A stretch of DNA of 64,000 nt, taken from Turnera subulata (lineage: Eukaryota > Streptophyta > Magnoliopsida > Malpighiales > Passifloraceae). Shown piece after piece: positions 47,176 to 58,860 of this stretch (its first letter is position 1; every line of letters begins with the position of its first letter). The DNA lies in contig JAKUCV010002140.1 of the NCBI GenBank assembly GCA_028386065.3, positions 85,313 to 149,312 of the forward strand, written 5' to 3'. The notes beneath the pieces are model-generated. The model saw only the letters and a list, made by a program, of their open reading frames with translations, made no database searches and was not told where the DNA came from. The translations under genes were made by a program, and so were the position numbers.

Positions 47176-50100
47176 CTTGCCCCTCGTGTTTCTCGCACTC
47201 CCCATTCCTACATTGTCTTCTTTATTTCTCTCCTTTCAAGTCACGGATTCTCTCGTAATCTTACCATTAGATCATCTTTGTAGAATAGACCACCCACCAA
47301 AACATGTACAATAGCATCCTAATTGGTTCAATGAACATTACCACTATTGTATAGAAGGCTATATTAGATTATATTGGATTAAAACACTATAAATTAGACT
47401 TAATGATAAAGGAATTTATTAATAAGCCGAGTTAAGGACCCAAGCCGAAAGGCTTCGGATTACTAGCAATCCACAATCTTAGATAAACTTTAGACAAGTT
47501 ATTCTCCCCAACGACTCTAAAATAGATTCGTGGGTAAGATAACTCTTACCTTCAATTATTTATAAATAGGATCCTCCTCAGGGCTACAAACTTTGAGTTC
47601 CCCGGTCCAATTTAATATTTTTTGCAGGTTACTTTATGTCTGGATTGGATAGCAAGTGATTGGACATCAAGCGGAGTAGTAATTTCCGCCAACATCAAAA
47701 CCGAAATTATGTAGCTATTGCCTTTAACTACGACAATGGAGTCGGCTATAAATTAATCTGTTTTCAATTAGATGGATGAAATCCGAAGCCGCGGGTGGTT
47801 TCAGTGTGAAAAGGTTCAGACAATGGAATTAATGAGTGGATTAGGGGAAGGTGATAAAAGTAAGTTACGCCCTCGTACCATGTTAGTATTTTCTATAATT
47901 GTGGCGACGAATCCTCCGGTAGATCTCAGTTAATGGGCATGGATTAATCTTCATTTAGTCTGAGAGATTATCCAGAATATCTACTTGTTGATTCTGCATG
48001 GACTTTCAGTGCCTCACAACACAACCATACAAATATAGTTTTTGTCACTGCAACTCTGCAAGTGATAAACGACAACTTGGTCGGGGTATAATTAAACGAT
48101 TTAAAGACCCAAAAGATATCTACCAAAAAAAAAGACCCAATAGATGGCTAGTACAACTGTTTTAAAAATTGTAGCGACTCCAAAATTTTGTACCCAACTA
48201 GGATTGGATCAGGATCTTTTTTAATAGAAAAAAAAACTAGGATTAGATTATGCTTAGACGGCTGGTGCAATCATAATGTCTCCAAAATGAAGCCATTACA
48301 TGGGCTTGAGGCTGCTAGAAAAAGAAAACAAGAATGTTACTAGTAATTAAGTACCCACCGACGGCCAAGCCGCATGAATTGTAATTGGCCATTGAGAGTG
48401 GGGATTCCATATAGTCTAGTTCGCCTTTTTTTTTTTTTTTTCTACAAGCCGAGTTTGTGCATTGACTCAAGAAGGTGAGATCAGTTGAGGTAGGCCAGTG
48501 CAGAGAAGAAAAGAGAAATGAGCCGAAGGACATGTAAGGTCACATCCAAGGATTTTTCAACGTCCAATGGTAAATAAATTTTCTTGATCTAACGTTAATT
48601 AGAACAAATTGCATGGATCACTATCGTCCAAGGTTGTTGGCAGATATCAGCCCATCATATATTCATATATACACATGTTGATGAGCAGCTCTTCTATGAA
48701 ACTCTAATCCCACATGGAATCTAGATGAAAATAAGAGATCCGATTGGACACGACCTATTTCATCACATGATTTATTTCTTTGTCAATTTCTTTGGGACTA
48801 ATATTATATTCAAAATCAACATTCATCTGTCTTGATTATTTTTAACCAAAAATTGCATTAGATATAAAGGTAAATGCATACATATACTGAACAGTACCAA
48901 CTGTCATACTCAAGAGGTGATGAATTGATAAACCCCACAAAGAACCAAAGGGGAACTTTTTTGCTCCTGGAAACCTCGATAAAGATGAGCAGACTGCAGA
49001 CATATCAATGTGAAAGCGAATGTAAGGTCCAATTCCAATACTACTACTACTATATTACTCTGATTAAGTGCGCTGTTCTGCTGCACTTTGTAATGATAAC
49101 ATCGTAGTAATTCCTTGACTTGATTTCCATGAGCCGCTAATTTTGGTCAGCTCTTTCTGGTCAATTTCATTCCAGAGGAGGACCCTTCATAAAACTTTTT
49201 ACGTCTGCCCCGTCCCACCTAACTAAAAGATGGCTGAAATTATTTCAAGATAGGGAACATAGGCATCAATTCCTTTACTATTTGTAATGCTTTACCTTTA
49301 CTTGATCGCTAAGGAGATCTACAAAGTCAGAAAAGAATTACAAGCCAAAATCTTACAACAATTTAAGGTATCTAAACCTTCCACGCCTTAACAAGGTATG
49401 ACACGTACAAAATATAAGTAGGAGATGAAGAAATAAGTTATCCGATATTATGGTATCCGGATAGTATTTTTTTTAAGATGATAAGAGAAATTTTTCCTGT
49501 GCAAAGAATGGAATCAAAGCATCTAGCTTTTGCATAGTACCTAAAAGGTGGAATAATAATAAAGGGAATTCCACTTGAACCATATGAAAAGAAGAGAATG
49601 GAATCATGATAAAGAATGGTTATCGTAATAATGAACTCAAGCCCTTAAAAGGACTGAACATCATTCTTTTTACAATTGTTTGTACGTCAAAATTCCTGAA
49701 AACCTCTCCCTCTCTGCCACGCAAAATCTAATTACCTGGCTCCGCTCCACAGGATATGATTTCATTTGCTAACATTTCTCTTCTGCGGTATAGCATATTT
49801 AAATAGAAAAAGGTCCTTAAAGGGTGAACAAAAAAAGAAAGATAGCAAAAGCTTCCATAGCATGGAATAGTGATGCTAAGCAATCATTTTGTCCAAAGGC
49901 GAGTGCCCAGCTTTCCTACCTAAATCACAGTATAAGAAAACACCAAAAGGGTTTGCATGCATAGAAACATTGCAATTGAGGTATGTCGCTGACCAAATTA
50001 ATATAAGTGACCTTTCTCCAAATGCAAGCTTGCCTAAACCAATAACCATGATTGACTTGGTTTAGGCAATTTTTAGCCAAGAAAGAAAGGAAAAAAGCAG

Positions 50101-50736
50101 GAAACCTCCTTATAACAACGATTTTGTTGGTGTATTGCATGCTTAAGCTATCATTTTAGTTCATGGTCCATCTTTCCTAAATGAATTACTATGTGGATCA
50201 TGATGATGTTGCTGGAACCAAGTACATGAGAACGGGAGTCTTTGTTCCATTGCTTGCTATGCGGAGAACACATGATCATGATTCATCATACATATTCATC
50301 TATTCGTGTGTTTGAATTGATTCATTAGCAGCATCACATGTAGCTTGATCATATCGGCCAGTTGCGATGACGTGAGAACAGAATCTAGCTTAGGTCATTT
50401 TCTCCTTTTTTTGGTCTAAAAAATCATCAACAATATATATATACATACATTCAAGGATTGGGGTTATTTTATGTAATTTCAATGTACCAAAAAAAGGATT
50501 GTGATTGTCCAAATCTTTTACAACCTAGCTAGAGCCAGTAGTGAACAATCAAAAATTTGAGGCCAGATTATCCAATTTGTGTTGTTCTAAGATATCCATC
50601 ATTTCCTTATAACTTGCGCATGACAATTTAATTAGAGAAGCTATCGCTCGCCTTTACAAAAGTCGAGGGTTAATGAGAACATGCTCTTAAATCCATAGCA
50701 GTCAAATTAATGGAGACCACTCCATCAGTCCACCAT
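47176..50736. other. Intergenic, no supported gene
   Basis: About 3.5 kb of AT-rich DNA. Poly-T near 48427-48440 and short TA runs are seen, but no terminal repeats, tandem arrays or coding frames that I can support. Confidence 0.4.
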
Positions 50737-50741
50737 GTTAG

Positions 50742-51211
50742 TGATATAGCTAAGCCTAATTCATGAGGAAGGGTCCCTCTAGAAGAGTAAGCCCAAAGAG
50801 AATGTAACAGAGTCCAGCCCAAAATATGGAATAATCTAGAAGAATACCTAGCACTTGACAGCTGTCCACGAGGGTACAAGTACAGAACCCTACAGCTGTC
50901 CACGTGGGTACGAACGTGGGAACCCTGAGCTAACCAGCATCATTGGATCAAGTAGATGAGGATAAAGGGTAGCCATCCGATTTAGGGCATCATATTCACA
51001 TATTATATATAGAATAGACAGGGGCAAACAGAAAAGGGGACTTGGGGGGCCGATTTATTGTAACCTAGACATAAAAATTAATTTTCTTCTCCCTTGTACT
51101 CTCCTCCTCCCTCTTGGAACCCTAAGAGCTTCTTTAATAAAAATCCAATTTTTATCATTGATTCCAAGCTTTTTTGTTTAGATTTCCTTTACAAATTTCT
51201 TGGTCATATCA
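50742..51211 (+). repeat. 5' LTR (470 bp) of the non-autonomous element
   Basis: It opens TGATAT and closes ATATCA, a 6-base inverted terminus. A TATA-rich stretch (ATTATATATAGAATAG near 51002) is a plausible promoter. Confidence 0.9.
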
Positions 51212-51213
51212 AG

Positions 51214-51231
51214 TGGCGCCGTCTGTGGGGA
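51214..51231 (+). other. Primer-binding site
   Basis: TGGCGCCGTCTGTGGGGA lies two bases after the 5' LTR, complementary in form to the 3' end of a tRNA ending CGCCA. This is a known gypsy-type priming site. Confidence 0.8.
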
Positions 51232-52070
51232 TCAAACGAAAAGCTAAGCTCAATGATCCATCAAAAGCTCATTCCATCCATATCCATCAAGTCTTCATCC
51301 AAAGATGAGCAAATCCAGCTATGGGAATGCTGGATCCACAAGGGTCCAGGCCAGATCCAACAAGATCCGAGTTAGATCTAACAAGATCTAACGTGGAGGG
51401 GAGGAGAAGGACAAATCAAGACCAGATCTAGTCTTCAACAGCCAATCAGTGGCCGAAAAGCGTGAAAACAGAGTTTAATCAAGGTGCATCCACCATACCT
51501 CACCGCACTTGTCACCGGAGAGAGGGGAAGAAGTCTGTTCCGGTGAGATTCAAACTAGATCTACATAGATCTAGCTAGATCCGAGCTAGATCTACCCAAA
51601 TCCAGATAGATCTATGCTGACCCGACTAGATCTAGGCGAGGGAACAAGATCTGACCAGATTCGAGGCTCACCCAACGAGAACCAACCTAGATCCCTGGAG
51701 ATCTAAGGAGTTACAGCTATGGACGTCATTATCCATGCTCGATTCACCGTCGCTGGTCAATGGAAGAGCAACATAACCCTATGTTGTGACGAAGGGAACC
51801 TCCAGCGCGTGAGATGGACGCTGCAAAGGGAGCTACCTGTGGAAAAGAAGCAGAAAAAGGGATGGCGAGCAGATCCAGCCGGAAGCTGTTTGAACCCACA
51901 CTGTGGTAAGAACGCTGATGGAACCCTGGTCGAGAAGCAACCAAGACTCTGTGGGAGTACCAAACTCAAACGGAAGTCACAAAAAGACCTCAGATGGAGG
52001 CAGAGGACCGAGAAGGAACACCCCAGCTAGGTGCATAGATGCCATAGTGGAAAAGGCGAGATCTTGAGGA

Positions 52071-52460
52071 GACGGGACCCTGAGATTCGTCCTCAGTATG
52101 GTCTTCCTAAAAAAAGAAAATATAAAGGGGTGCAAAAAGCACACCCAGAAGAGTTGCTGGAACGAAGCTGTTGGGAAGCTGTGCAAAAGTAGCAAGAACC
52201 CTTATCGGAGCGGAACAACCGGGTCCAGTAAGCCCTGAAGAATAAAGGCCAAGAGCTAACGCTCAAGCCTAAAAGAATAAAGAGACGGGACCCTGAGATT
52301 CATCCTCAGTATGGTCTTCCTCCAAAAATAAAATATAGAAAGGGTGCAGAATGCACACCTAAAAGTACAAGGAGACGGGACCCTGAGATTCGTCATCAGT
52401 ATGGTCTTCCTCCAAAAATAAAATATAAAAGGGGTGCAGAACTCAAGCCTAAAAGAAAGC
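52071..52460 (+). repeat. Three-copy internal repeat
   Basis: A unit beginning GACGGGACCCTGAGATTC and continuing through a TATGGTCTTCCTCC-like block to AAATATAAAAGGGGTGCA recurs at 52071, 52283 and 52374. The last two are in tandem with a 91-bp period. It is non-coding. Confidence 0.8.
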
Positions 52461-53059
52461 AGAATCTTGATCCTTGAGGGATCAGTAGTCTGGCAACACT
52501 CCCTCAGCTGCCTGCCAGCTGGAAGGCTAATGCCAAAAAGAACCTCAAGGGTACCTCTATAAAGGCAAGAACAACTGCCAATACAAATAAATCGATCAAG
52601 AGAGAGTTCCTTATTTGGGAAAAGTGCAAGGAGGAAGTTTGAGGGCGAGGCGCCATAAGATGCATACGGCCTCTTAGGAGCCATAAAGCGCTAAAGCTCT
52701 AAACAACTTCACAAATCGCAAAGGCCTAAAGAGTGCCAAACGCGAAAAAGCCTAAGGAGTGCCACGCAAAAGGTTCGAGGGTGCCGAAGCATACATTGAT
52801 GATCTTGATCTTAAGTGAGTCTAAACGCTTTCCTAAATAAGGGAAGCTCCTTTGAACGTTTGAAAATGAAAATAAGAACCCCAAGAGAAGGGTGCAAAGG
52901 AACTGTGAGAGTTCCAGAGTTCCGACACCTGGTACAGCTGAAAGGGGAGTTGCCACCACATAAGGGTGCAATGCTGCCACCTAGACATGTGTTTCAACAC
53001 CACCTAAATCTTCCATCATGTATGGCATAAAGAGCCGCCTACCATAAGGAAAACAAGGG

Positions 53060-53250
53060 GCTAAACCCTGAATAACGTCATGAACAACTAAAGACCTGCG
53101 GAGGACAGGATCCCTGGAGTGGACGGAACCTGAAGGCAAGCAGGGGATGAACCATGAATAATTCCATGAACCAACTAAAGATGTGCAAAAGATAGGATCC
53201 TTGGAGTGGATGGGAACCTGAAGGCAGACATGGGGCTGAACCCTGTCAGG
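53060..53250 (+). repeat. Two-copy internal repeat, about 80-bp period
   Basis: Two successive blocks share GAACAACTAAAGA-like sequence, then GATCCYTGGAGTGGAYGG and AACCTGAAGGCA. They lie about 200 bp before the 3' LTR. Confidence 0.65.
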
Positions 53251-53454
53251 AACTATCCGAAGCTAAAATGATGAAGAGTGGAACACAAGCTGCACTCTTT
53301 TTTTCTTCATCAAGTTTTTATCCCACTGGATTTTTATTGATAAGGTTTTTAATGAGGCAGTCCACTTAAAATCGTGTTCCACTAACTCAATGTTGTCTAT
53401 GTCATTGAGCCAAATGCCCGACCTAGTAGGAAACTCGGCCATTTGGGGGGCTCT

Positions 53455-53924
53455 TGATATAGCCAAGCCCAATCCGTGAGGAAGGGTCCCCCTAGAAGAG
53501 TAAGCCTAAAGGGAATGTAACAGAGTCCAGCCCGAAATATGGAATAATCTAGAAGAATACTTGGCACTTGACAGTTGTCCACGAGGGTACAAGTACAGAA
53601 CCCTACAGCTGTCCACGTGGGTACGAACGTGGGAACCCTGAGCTAACCAGCACCATTGGATCGAGTAGATAAGGATAAAGGGTAGCCATCCGATTTAGGG
53701 CATCATATTCACATATTATATATAGAATAGACAGGGGCAAACAGAAAAGGGGACTTGGGGGGTCGATTTATGGTAACCTAGATATAAAAATTACTTTTCT
53801 TCTCCCTTGTACTCTCCTCCTCCCTCTTGTAACCCTCAGAGCTTCCTTAATAAAAATCCAATCTTTATCATTGATTCCAAGCTTTTTTATTTAGATTTCC
53901 TTTACAAATTTCTTGGTCATATCA
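53455..53924 (+). repeat. 3' LTR (470 bp) of the non-autonomous element
   Basis: Same length and ends as the 5' LTR, with about 24 substitutions. It is followed by the GTTAG duplication. Confidence 0.9.
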
Positions 53925-53929
53925 GTTAG

Positions 53930-55900
53930 CAGCGTACATTTCCAAAACAAAAGCTTATTAATTGTCAATCAGTATTCAATAGCCCAGTGATACTTGCTCT
54001 CGTTTATTAGTTATTATTCCTTTTGGATTAAAATCAGTTAAATTTTTAGCGTACATGATTTTTTTTTTTAAAAAATAGATGTTATGGTTTATATGATTGG
54101 ATTGTTTAAACATCTACCACTATGCATCGCCAGATGGATCTATGGGCCTACAAAATAATTGTTGCGGTCTGGGATTGGAAACTTTGGGCTGAGCTAGAAC
54201 TATATTTTCAGCTTAAATGAAAAAGCCCAAAACTGATTCTCCTTGTGCCTTTTGCCTTTGGTCCAGCAACACACAATTTGGATGGAAGACCGCATTTAGA
54301 ACAGCTTGGAAATGTCCAACACTCCAACCTTCGCTGACCATAAGACCAGGTGGCACATAATCGGGCTTGTAATCCAAATAAGAGTCAATTTTTTTTAATT
54401 GGTTGGCAGATGGCAAGCAAGTCAACCGGAATCCTGTTATGTTTGGACTCGGTTGTGTGCAGTTTGTATCAGACCCAAAATCATCTAGGATGTTCACTGA
54501 AGATTTTCAAAGGCTTGGTTCTCAGAGGTTTTGTTCTAAGTTTCTAAAACAATTGTCCCAAGTTTTCAAAAACTTTTTACTTCAGAAGTCTTAAGTTTTT
54601 AGAGATCAAGTTATTTATTTTCACTTAACTTAAGACTTCTAAAAAGTATCATAGCAAGCAGAGACTTTTTATTTTCAAGTTAAGTTTATATATAGTATAG
54701 ATTAACCCTAGTATTCCCCTTGCTACGTATGTAAATGACAGTGTTGCTTGCTTTTTCCTTTTGTTTTTTATCATGGCATTTCAACAAAGGTGACAGGACG
54801 AACAATGAAGCCCACAGATTTGATAAGTCCATCTAGCCAAAAAAGGGTTTGCTAAATCCATAAAGTCGGTGGATCAAAAAAAAAAAAAAAATCCATAAAG
54901 GCGCATAAACGGCTTTGGTTTTTCATGGTAATGAAAATGAAACCAAGTAGAGGGCCTTGAAATGGGATTAACAACGCCTAGTGGTTTAAAATCTTTAAGG
55001 CAACTGGGACATGAGGAAGTGCTGGAAGGAGAGATTATCTGTGTCAGCATCCTCACAAGTACATAGTTTCAGGAAATGCTATGATATTAGGCTGGAGACT
55101 TGTTAATGTCAATCTTTTACATCTTGCTATATCCCATCAATTTAGTGGGTTCAAAAACATGATTGCGCACTATGGACGAATCTTTCAACCAATGCAATTC
55201 TTGCTCACTAGCTAGGTAGTAAAAAAAAAATGCAAAAAAAAAAAAAAGGGGTTGAATTGAATGCACTAGTGCATTTGTTAATAAGATTGCATAATAATTT
55301 ATATCTTCATGTTGTACTATTGTACTAATTTATAAGTTTTTGGACACTATCATCTGTCGCGTGATCATCTTTTTGTACCAGAGTTTGATTTTTTCTTCAT
55401 TTAATTATTGGTTTAAGTAACTGTGGCACTACATAATATCCCATAATATATGATTGATTCTTTGCTGAGATAGTGTGGGCTTAAAAAATTTGTTAGTGCC
55501 ACCCAATTTGCCAAAAGGTGCGCCCTAGTTACTTCCAGAATAATGTTCTTAATTGTGAGGCTAACGCATGGCATGGCCACAAAGATATATATAGAACCCT
55601 GAATCGAAACAGAAGTGCTGCCTCCGCCCCCTGGTTTCAGACGTTCAGCTTATTTTTTTTGTCCTATTGTTTCTCTATCTCTTGCTATTAAAAGAATGCT
55701 TTCTTTCTTTTTTTTTTTCCTTGGTAACACTTTTTTTGTCTGGGAAGGAGATATTTCTCATCAATAAAAACTAGTGTTTACATAGACGTAAGAGAGCACT
55801 TCCACTTGCATCTTACAAGATTAAAATATTTCTCATCAACAAAAACTGTGTTTACATAGGTGGAGATGCCGGCTATCATATAGAGAGAAATTAGTTGTCA
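53930..55900. other. Intergenic, no supported gene
   Basis: AT-rich DNA. A short direct repeat, ATATTTCTCATCAAYAAAAACT followed by GTTTACATAG, occurs twice at about 55750 and 55827. Poly-A runs lie at 54876-54890 and 55230-55246. No gene seen. Confidence 0.4.
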
Positions 55901-55901
55901 A

Positions 55902-56060
55902 AAGGATTGGCTTGATTGGGTTTCGGTCAGCATCCTTTAGATTAAGAGTTCGAGCCCACCCACCGTCCTCCGATGACTAATATATTGTATGCGGTCATGA
56001 GCGAGCCCGATAGTCTATTCAGACCATGGATTGGGAAACCTTCCCCTAAACTTTATGTAA
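55902..56060 (+). mobile_element. tRNA-derived SINE
   Basis: The A-box-like GGATTGGCTTGATTGGG (55904-55920) and B-box-like TTAAGAGTTCGAGCC (55942-55956) have tRNA spacing. A body follows and ends before AACAAAAAAAATA at about 56060. It resembles the 21505 SINE in layout but is not identical. Confidence 0.55.
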
Positions 56061-56941
56061 CAAAAAAAATATAGAGATAAATTAGCTAAAAGTAGCTCTT
56101 TTTCTTGGATTGAAAGACAAATTAATAACCCCAATACTGCATCACGCCGGGACTATAAAAATTATGTCCCATACTGTCTCCATGCAAAAGAATTTCTATG
56201 TTCCTACGGGGTGTATACAAAATAGTACGACCAAAAGGAAGTCAGTAGCTATACTAGCTAGGGAGTTGGCAACTTAATTTGCTTCTCGGTATATATATAG
56301 AATGTTCACATTCGAGTGACTCTTCAAAAGATCCCTGATTTCTCAAACAAACTCATCAAGTTCTAAGTCTGGTTCTAAATCAGTGGATAACCATTCAACC
56401 CCTGCTATAGGTTGTCACTATGCTGCAGCTGTTGCTCATTTCAGACTTCAAGACCTGTAATCTTACCCCCTAAAGAAAGAGAAAGAAAAAAAGAAATGAG
56501 CAAACCAATCTGCATATCAATTACTTCATTAGACAGACATGTCACCCTGTCACTTTTCTCATCATAAATATGCTGGACTAATAATCCAAACAATACTTGT
56601 AAATGAGAGCGAGTGAGAGGAAGATGCTGTTGCGGCGTCCATGGCAGTGCAAGGAGGTGCACATTTTGAGGGAATTAAGAAAAAATTTGAGCAAATTTAT
56701 GGACAAACTTTGGTGCAGTGCTAGACAGCGATGTGAGTTCTAGCAATGGTGGAGCCCTCATCCGGGCAGTACTAGTGGTAGTGGCTGATTTGGGGGTGCT
56801 TTAATTTGCACCTGCTTAGCGTAGTTAATTTGCTTCATTCCTCTCTCATAAAATTAAAAAAAAAAATTGGTTCATCCATCAACAAAAGACATTCGCGAAA
56901 AGACCCTTTATCAAGTACCAAGTAGTAGTACTACTACTTTA

Positions 56942-57108
56942 CACCGATGTGGGGTTGGTGTAACCGGTAAGCGACTTGGTTCAGCTTAAACTAGATTTTA
57001 AATTCGGGTCTTTATGTATGTCAAAATCTTTATTGGGAAGCTCACCCACCATACCCAGATGCGCGATCAGGGTCGAATCCTTATTAATCCGGGGAAGGCT
57101 CCGCATAC
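56942..57108 (+). mobile_element. SINE upstream of the SOUL gene
   Basis: It starts GGTTGGTGTAACCGGTAAGC and carries TTTTAAATTCGGGTCTT, then CTCACCCACCATACCCAG. This block order is shared with the minus-strand copy at 34585-34695. Its right end touches the ATG used for the SOUL reading frame at 57112 and lies about 35 bases from a TATA box. Confidence 0.5.
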
Positions 57109-57111
57109 CGG

Positions 57112-57971
57112 ATGGGAACCTCCGTACATTGGGTTTCCTGTCGGCTATATAAATGCAAAATCCGCAATTCCAACCCAGACGTGAAGAATCCAGTGGGGAC
57201 TTCTATCTTTCACCACTTCTTAGTGTCAGCATTCATTATACTTACTCTGAGTAACATTCTTCCCTTTGGCTACTCCACTGAATCGCCACGGTACACGGTG
57301 TTATTTTCACAACCAGAATATGAGATCAGACTCTACAAAGAAATCTCATGGATGTGTGCTTTTCTCCAAGGAAACTCCTTCCAGAAATCTACCAAAGATG
57401 GTTTTCACAGGTTTCCTTTAATTTATAATTCTGGTTACAAGTTACAACCTTTATCTTTACTACGTACATAATTCTGGTTGGTTCTGGTAAGGTAATCCGT
57501 TTCTTATGTTTAAGTTTTTGTTTGCTTGGTCTCAGGATTTATCAATACATTCAAGGTGCAAATTCCAACTCTTCTCGACTTGCAATAACAGCTCCTGTCT
57601 TAACAAGCATCAGACCATCGCCAAATGGCACCACCGGATACAGAGTCAAGTTGTTCCTGATCACAAATTTTGGCGCAACACCTCCACAGCCCAGTCCTGA
57701 GCTGAATCTGCAGATAGACAAATGGAGAGCTAAATGTGTAGCTGTTAGAAAGTTTCCTGGGTTTGCTATGGACGATAACGTTAGTAAAGAAGCGGAAGCT
57801 CTTGTGACCAGCCTGAGCAAGTATTTTGCCGGCGGAAATATGACTGGTCTGGAAGATAAACGCTATACCATAGCACAATATAATGCTTCCAGCCACCTTG
57901 TGGGCCGTTTAAACGAGGTGTGGGTGGATGTATCAGCCATTGTTAATATAGAAGGGTGTCCACGCCCGTGA
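57112..57971 (+). CDS. SOUL heme-binding family protein
   Basis: Exons 57112-57410 and 57536-57971 join in phase 2 to give 244 aa. The core matches SOUL proteins: PRYTVLFSQPEYEIRLYKEI, DGFHRIYQYIQGAN, ITAPVLTSI, YRVKLFLITNFG, and a C-terminal NEVWVDVSAI. A hydrophobic segment FLVSAFIILTLSNILPF just before the domain looks like a signal peptide or anchor, as in secreted plant SOUL proteins such as At1g17100 (from memory). The family binds tetrapyrroles; the physiological role here is unknown. The start is doubtful: the only in-frame upstream ATG is 57112, about 40 residues before the hydrophobic segment, and a TATA box falls inside that extension. The true start may be non-ATG, lost, or in an unseen exon. 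Confidence 0.8.
57141..57152 (+). promoter_or_regulatory. Candidate TATA box of the SOUL gene
   Basis: GGCTATATAAATGC is a strong plant TATA match. If used, transcription would begin near 57170-57185, downstream of the ATG at 57112, which conflicts with that start codon. Confidence 0.5.
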
Positions 57972-58860
57972 AAACATGTGGTCTACCTCGCACAGTTTGA
58001 CATTACTACTGCATCTATCAGGTCATCCACAATTGCATATAAATAAGAGAAATCAGAATAATCTATATGCCTGCTGATTAGGTTGTCCAGATGTTAATCA
58101 AAAATGGTTTGAAAGCCCCAGTTGGAACACTTTAAAGATGTGAAAATGAAGATGTTTTATTGTTTATGCCAAAAGTGGAGTCATGCTTTTGTAATTTAGG
58201 CGAGAGTGTTCTCACATCATTCTGGTGCACAAATATTTGATATGGCTGTTTGTGCACACAGCATTGTCCCGAAACTATGTTTCCTTCCCCAAGTTGCGCA
58301 ACATACCATACTACAGTTTCTTGCTTTCATAATAAATACCTTTATATATTACATAAAAGATTCTGTTTTGTTATTCATCTAGCAGGTGATGTGTTGCCGA
58401 TAGCAATCAAAATGTGTTCAGATCATTCCTGAACATATTTTCTGCACAAAATTTAATGCAACTTTGGATATGACTAGTATTTGCTGGTTTCAGAAAAACA
58501 AATAGTACAGGGAAAAATACCAAAATCTGGACCTCTCTCAACTGTTTTGCCATAGTTTGATGATCCAAGTGTATAACAGAATAGATACAAAGAAAGAATT
58601 CAAAACAAAGAAGTTAATCTCCGCAAAGCATGTTAATTCCGGAGATGCCATCCGTCTAATAAACAGATGGAAATAATTATGCAATATCTGATACTGTTGT
58701 GGAACAAATTTATTCTCTCAGTTTTTTCCTCTTTAATTTTTTTTTTTGGCTGCCTACTTATACATCTGGTTATTATTTCCGTGTTTCTCTCCTTGTATCT
58801 GATTTATACGACTTCCCCAGTTGAAAACGAAGAAAAAAAAAAAAAGATGTAAAAAGAAAC
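57972..58860. other. Intergenic between convergent SOUL and GWD1 genes
   Basis: 3' flanks of both genes. AT-rich, with AATAAA-like signals near 58331 but no clear additional gene. Confidence 0.45.

Larger units (their letters stand above)
50742..53924 (+). mobile_element. Non-autonomous LTR retrotransposon (TGGCGCC primer site)
   Basis: Two 470-bp LTRs (50742-51211 and 53455-53924), each TGATATAG to GGTCATATCA, are flanked by the perfect 5-bp duplication GTTAG (50737-50741 and 53925-53929). The primer site TGGCGCCGTCTGTGGGGA starts at 51214, and a purine tract ATTTGGGGGGCTC precedes the 3' LTR, giving plus orientation. The 2.2-kb interior has no gag, protease, RT, RNase H or integrase motif. 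It does have several internal repeats. About 24 LTR mismatches make it the oldest of the three insertions between the neprosin and SOUL genes. The primer site is of the kind seen in Tat-type gypsy elements; lineage is inference. Confidence 0.9.

Noticed and set aside
51719..52030. 103-codon plus-strand frame in the pol-less element
   Set aside because: No gag, zinc-knuckle or protease motif; treated as non-coding interior.
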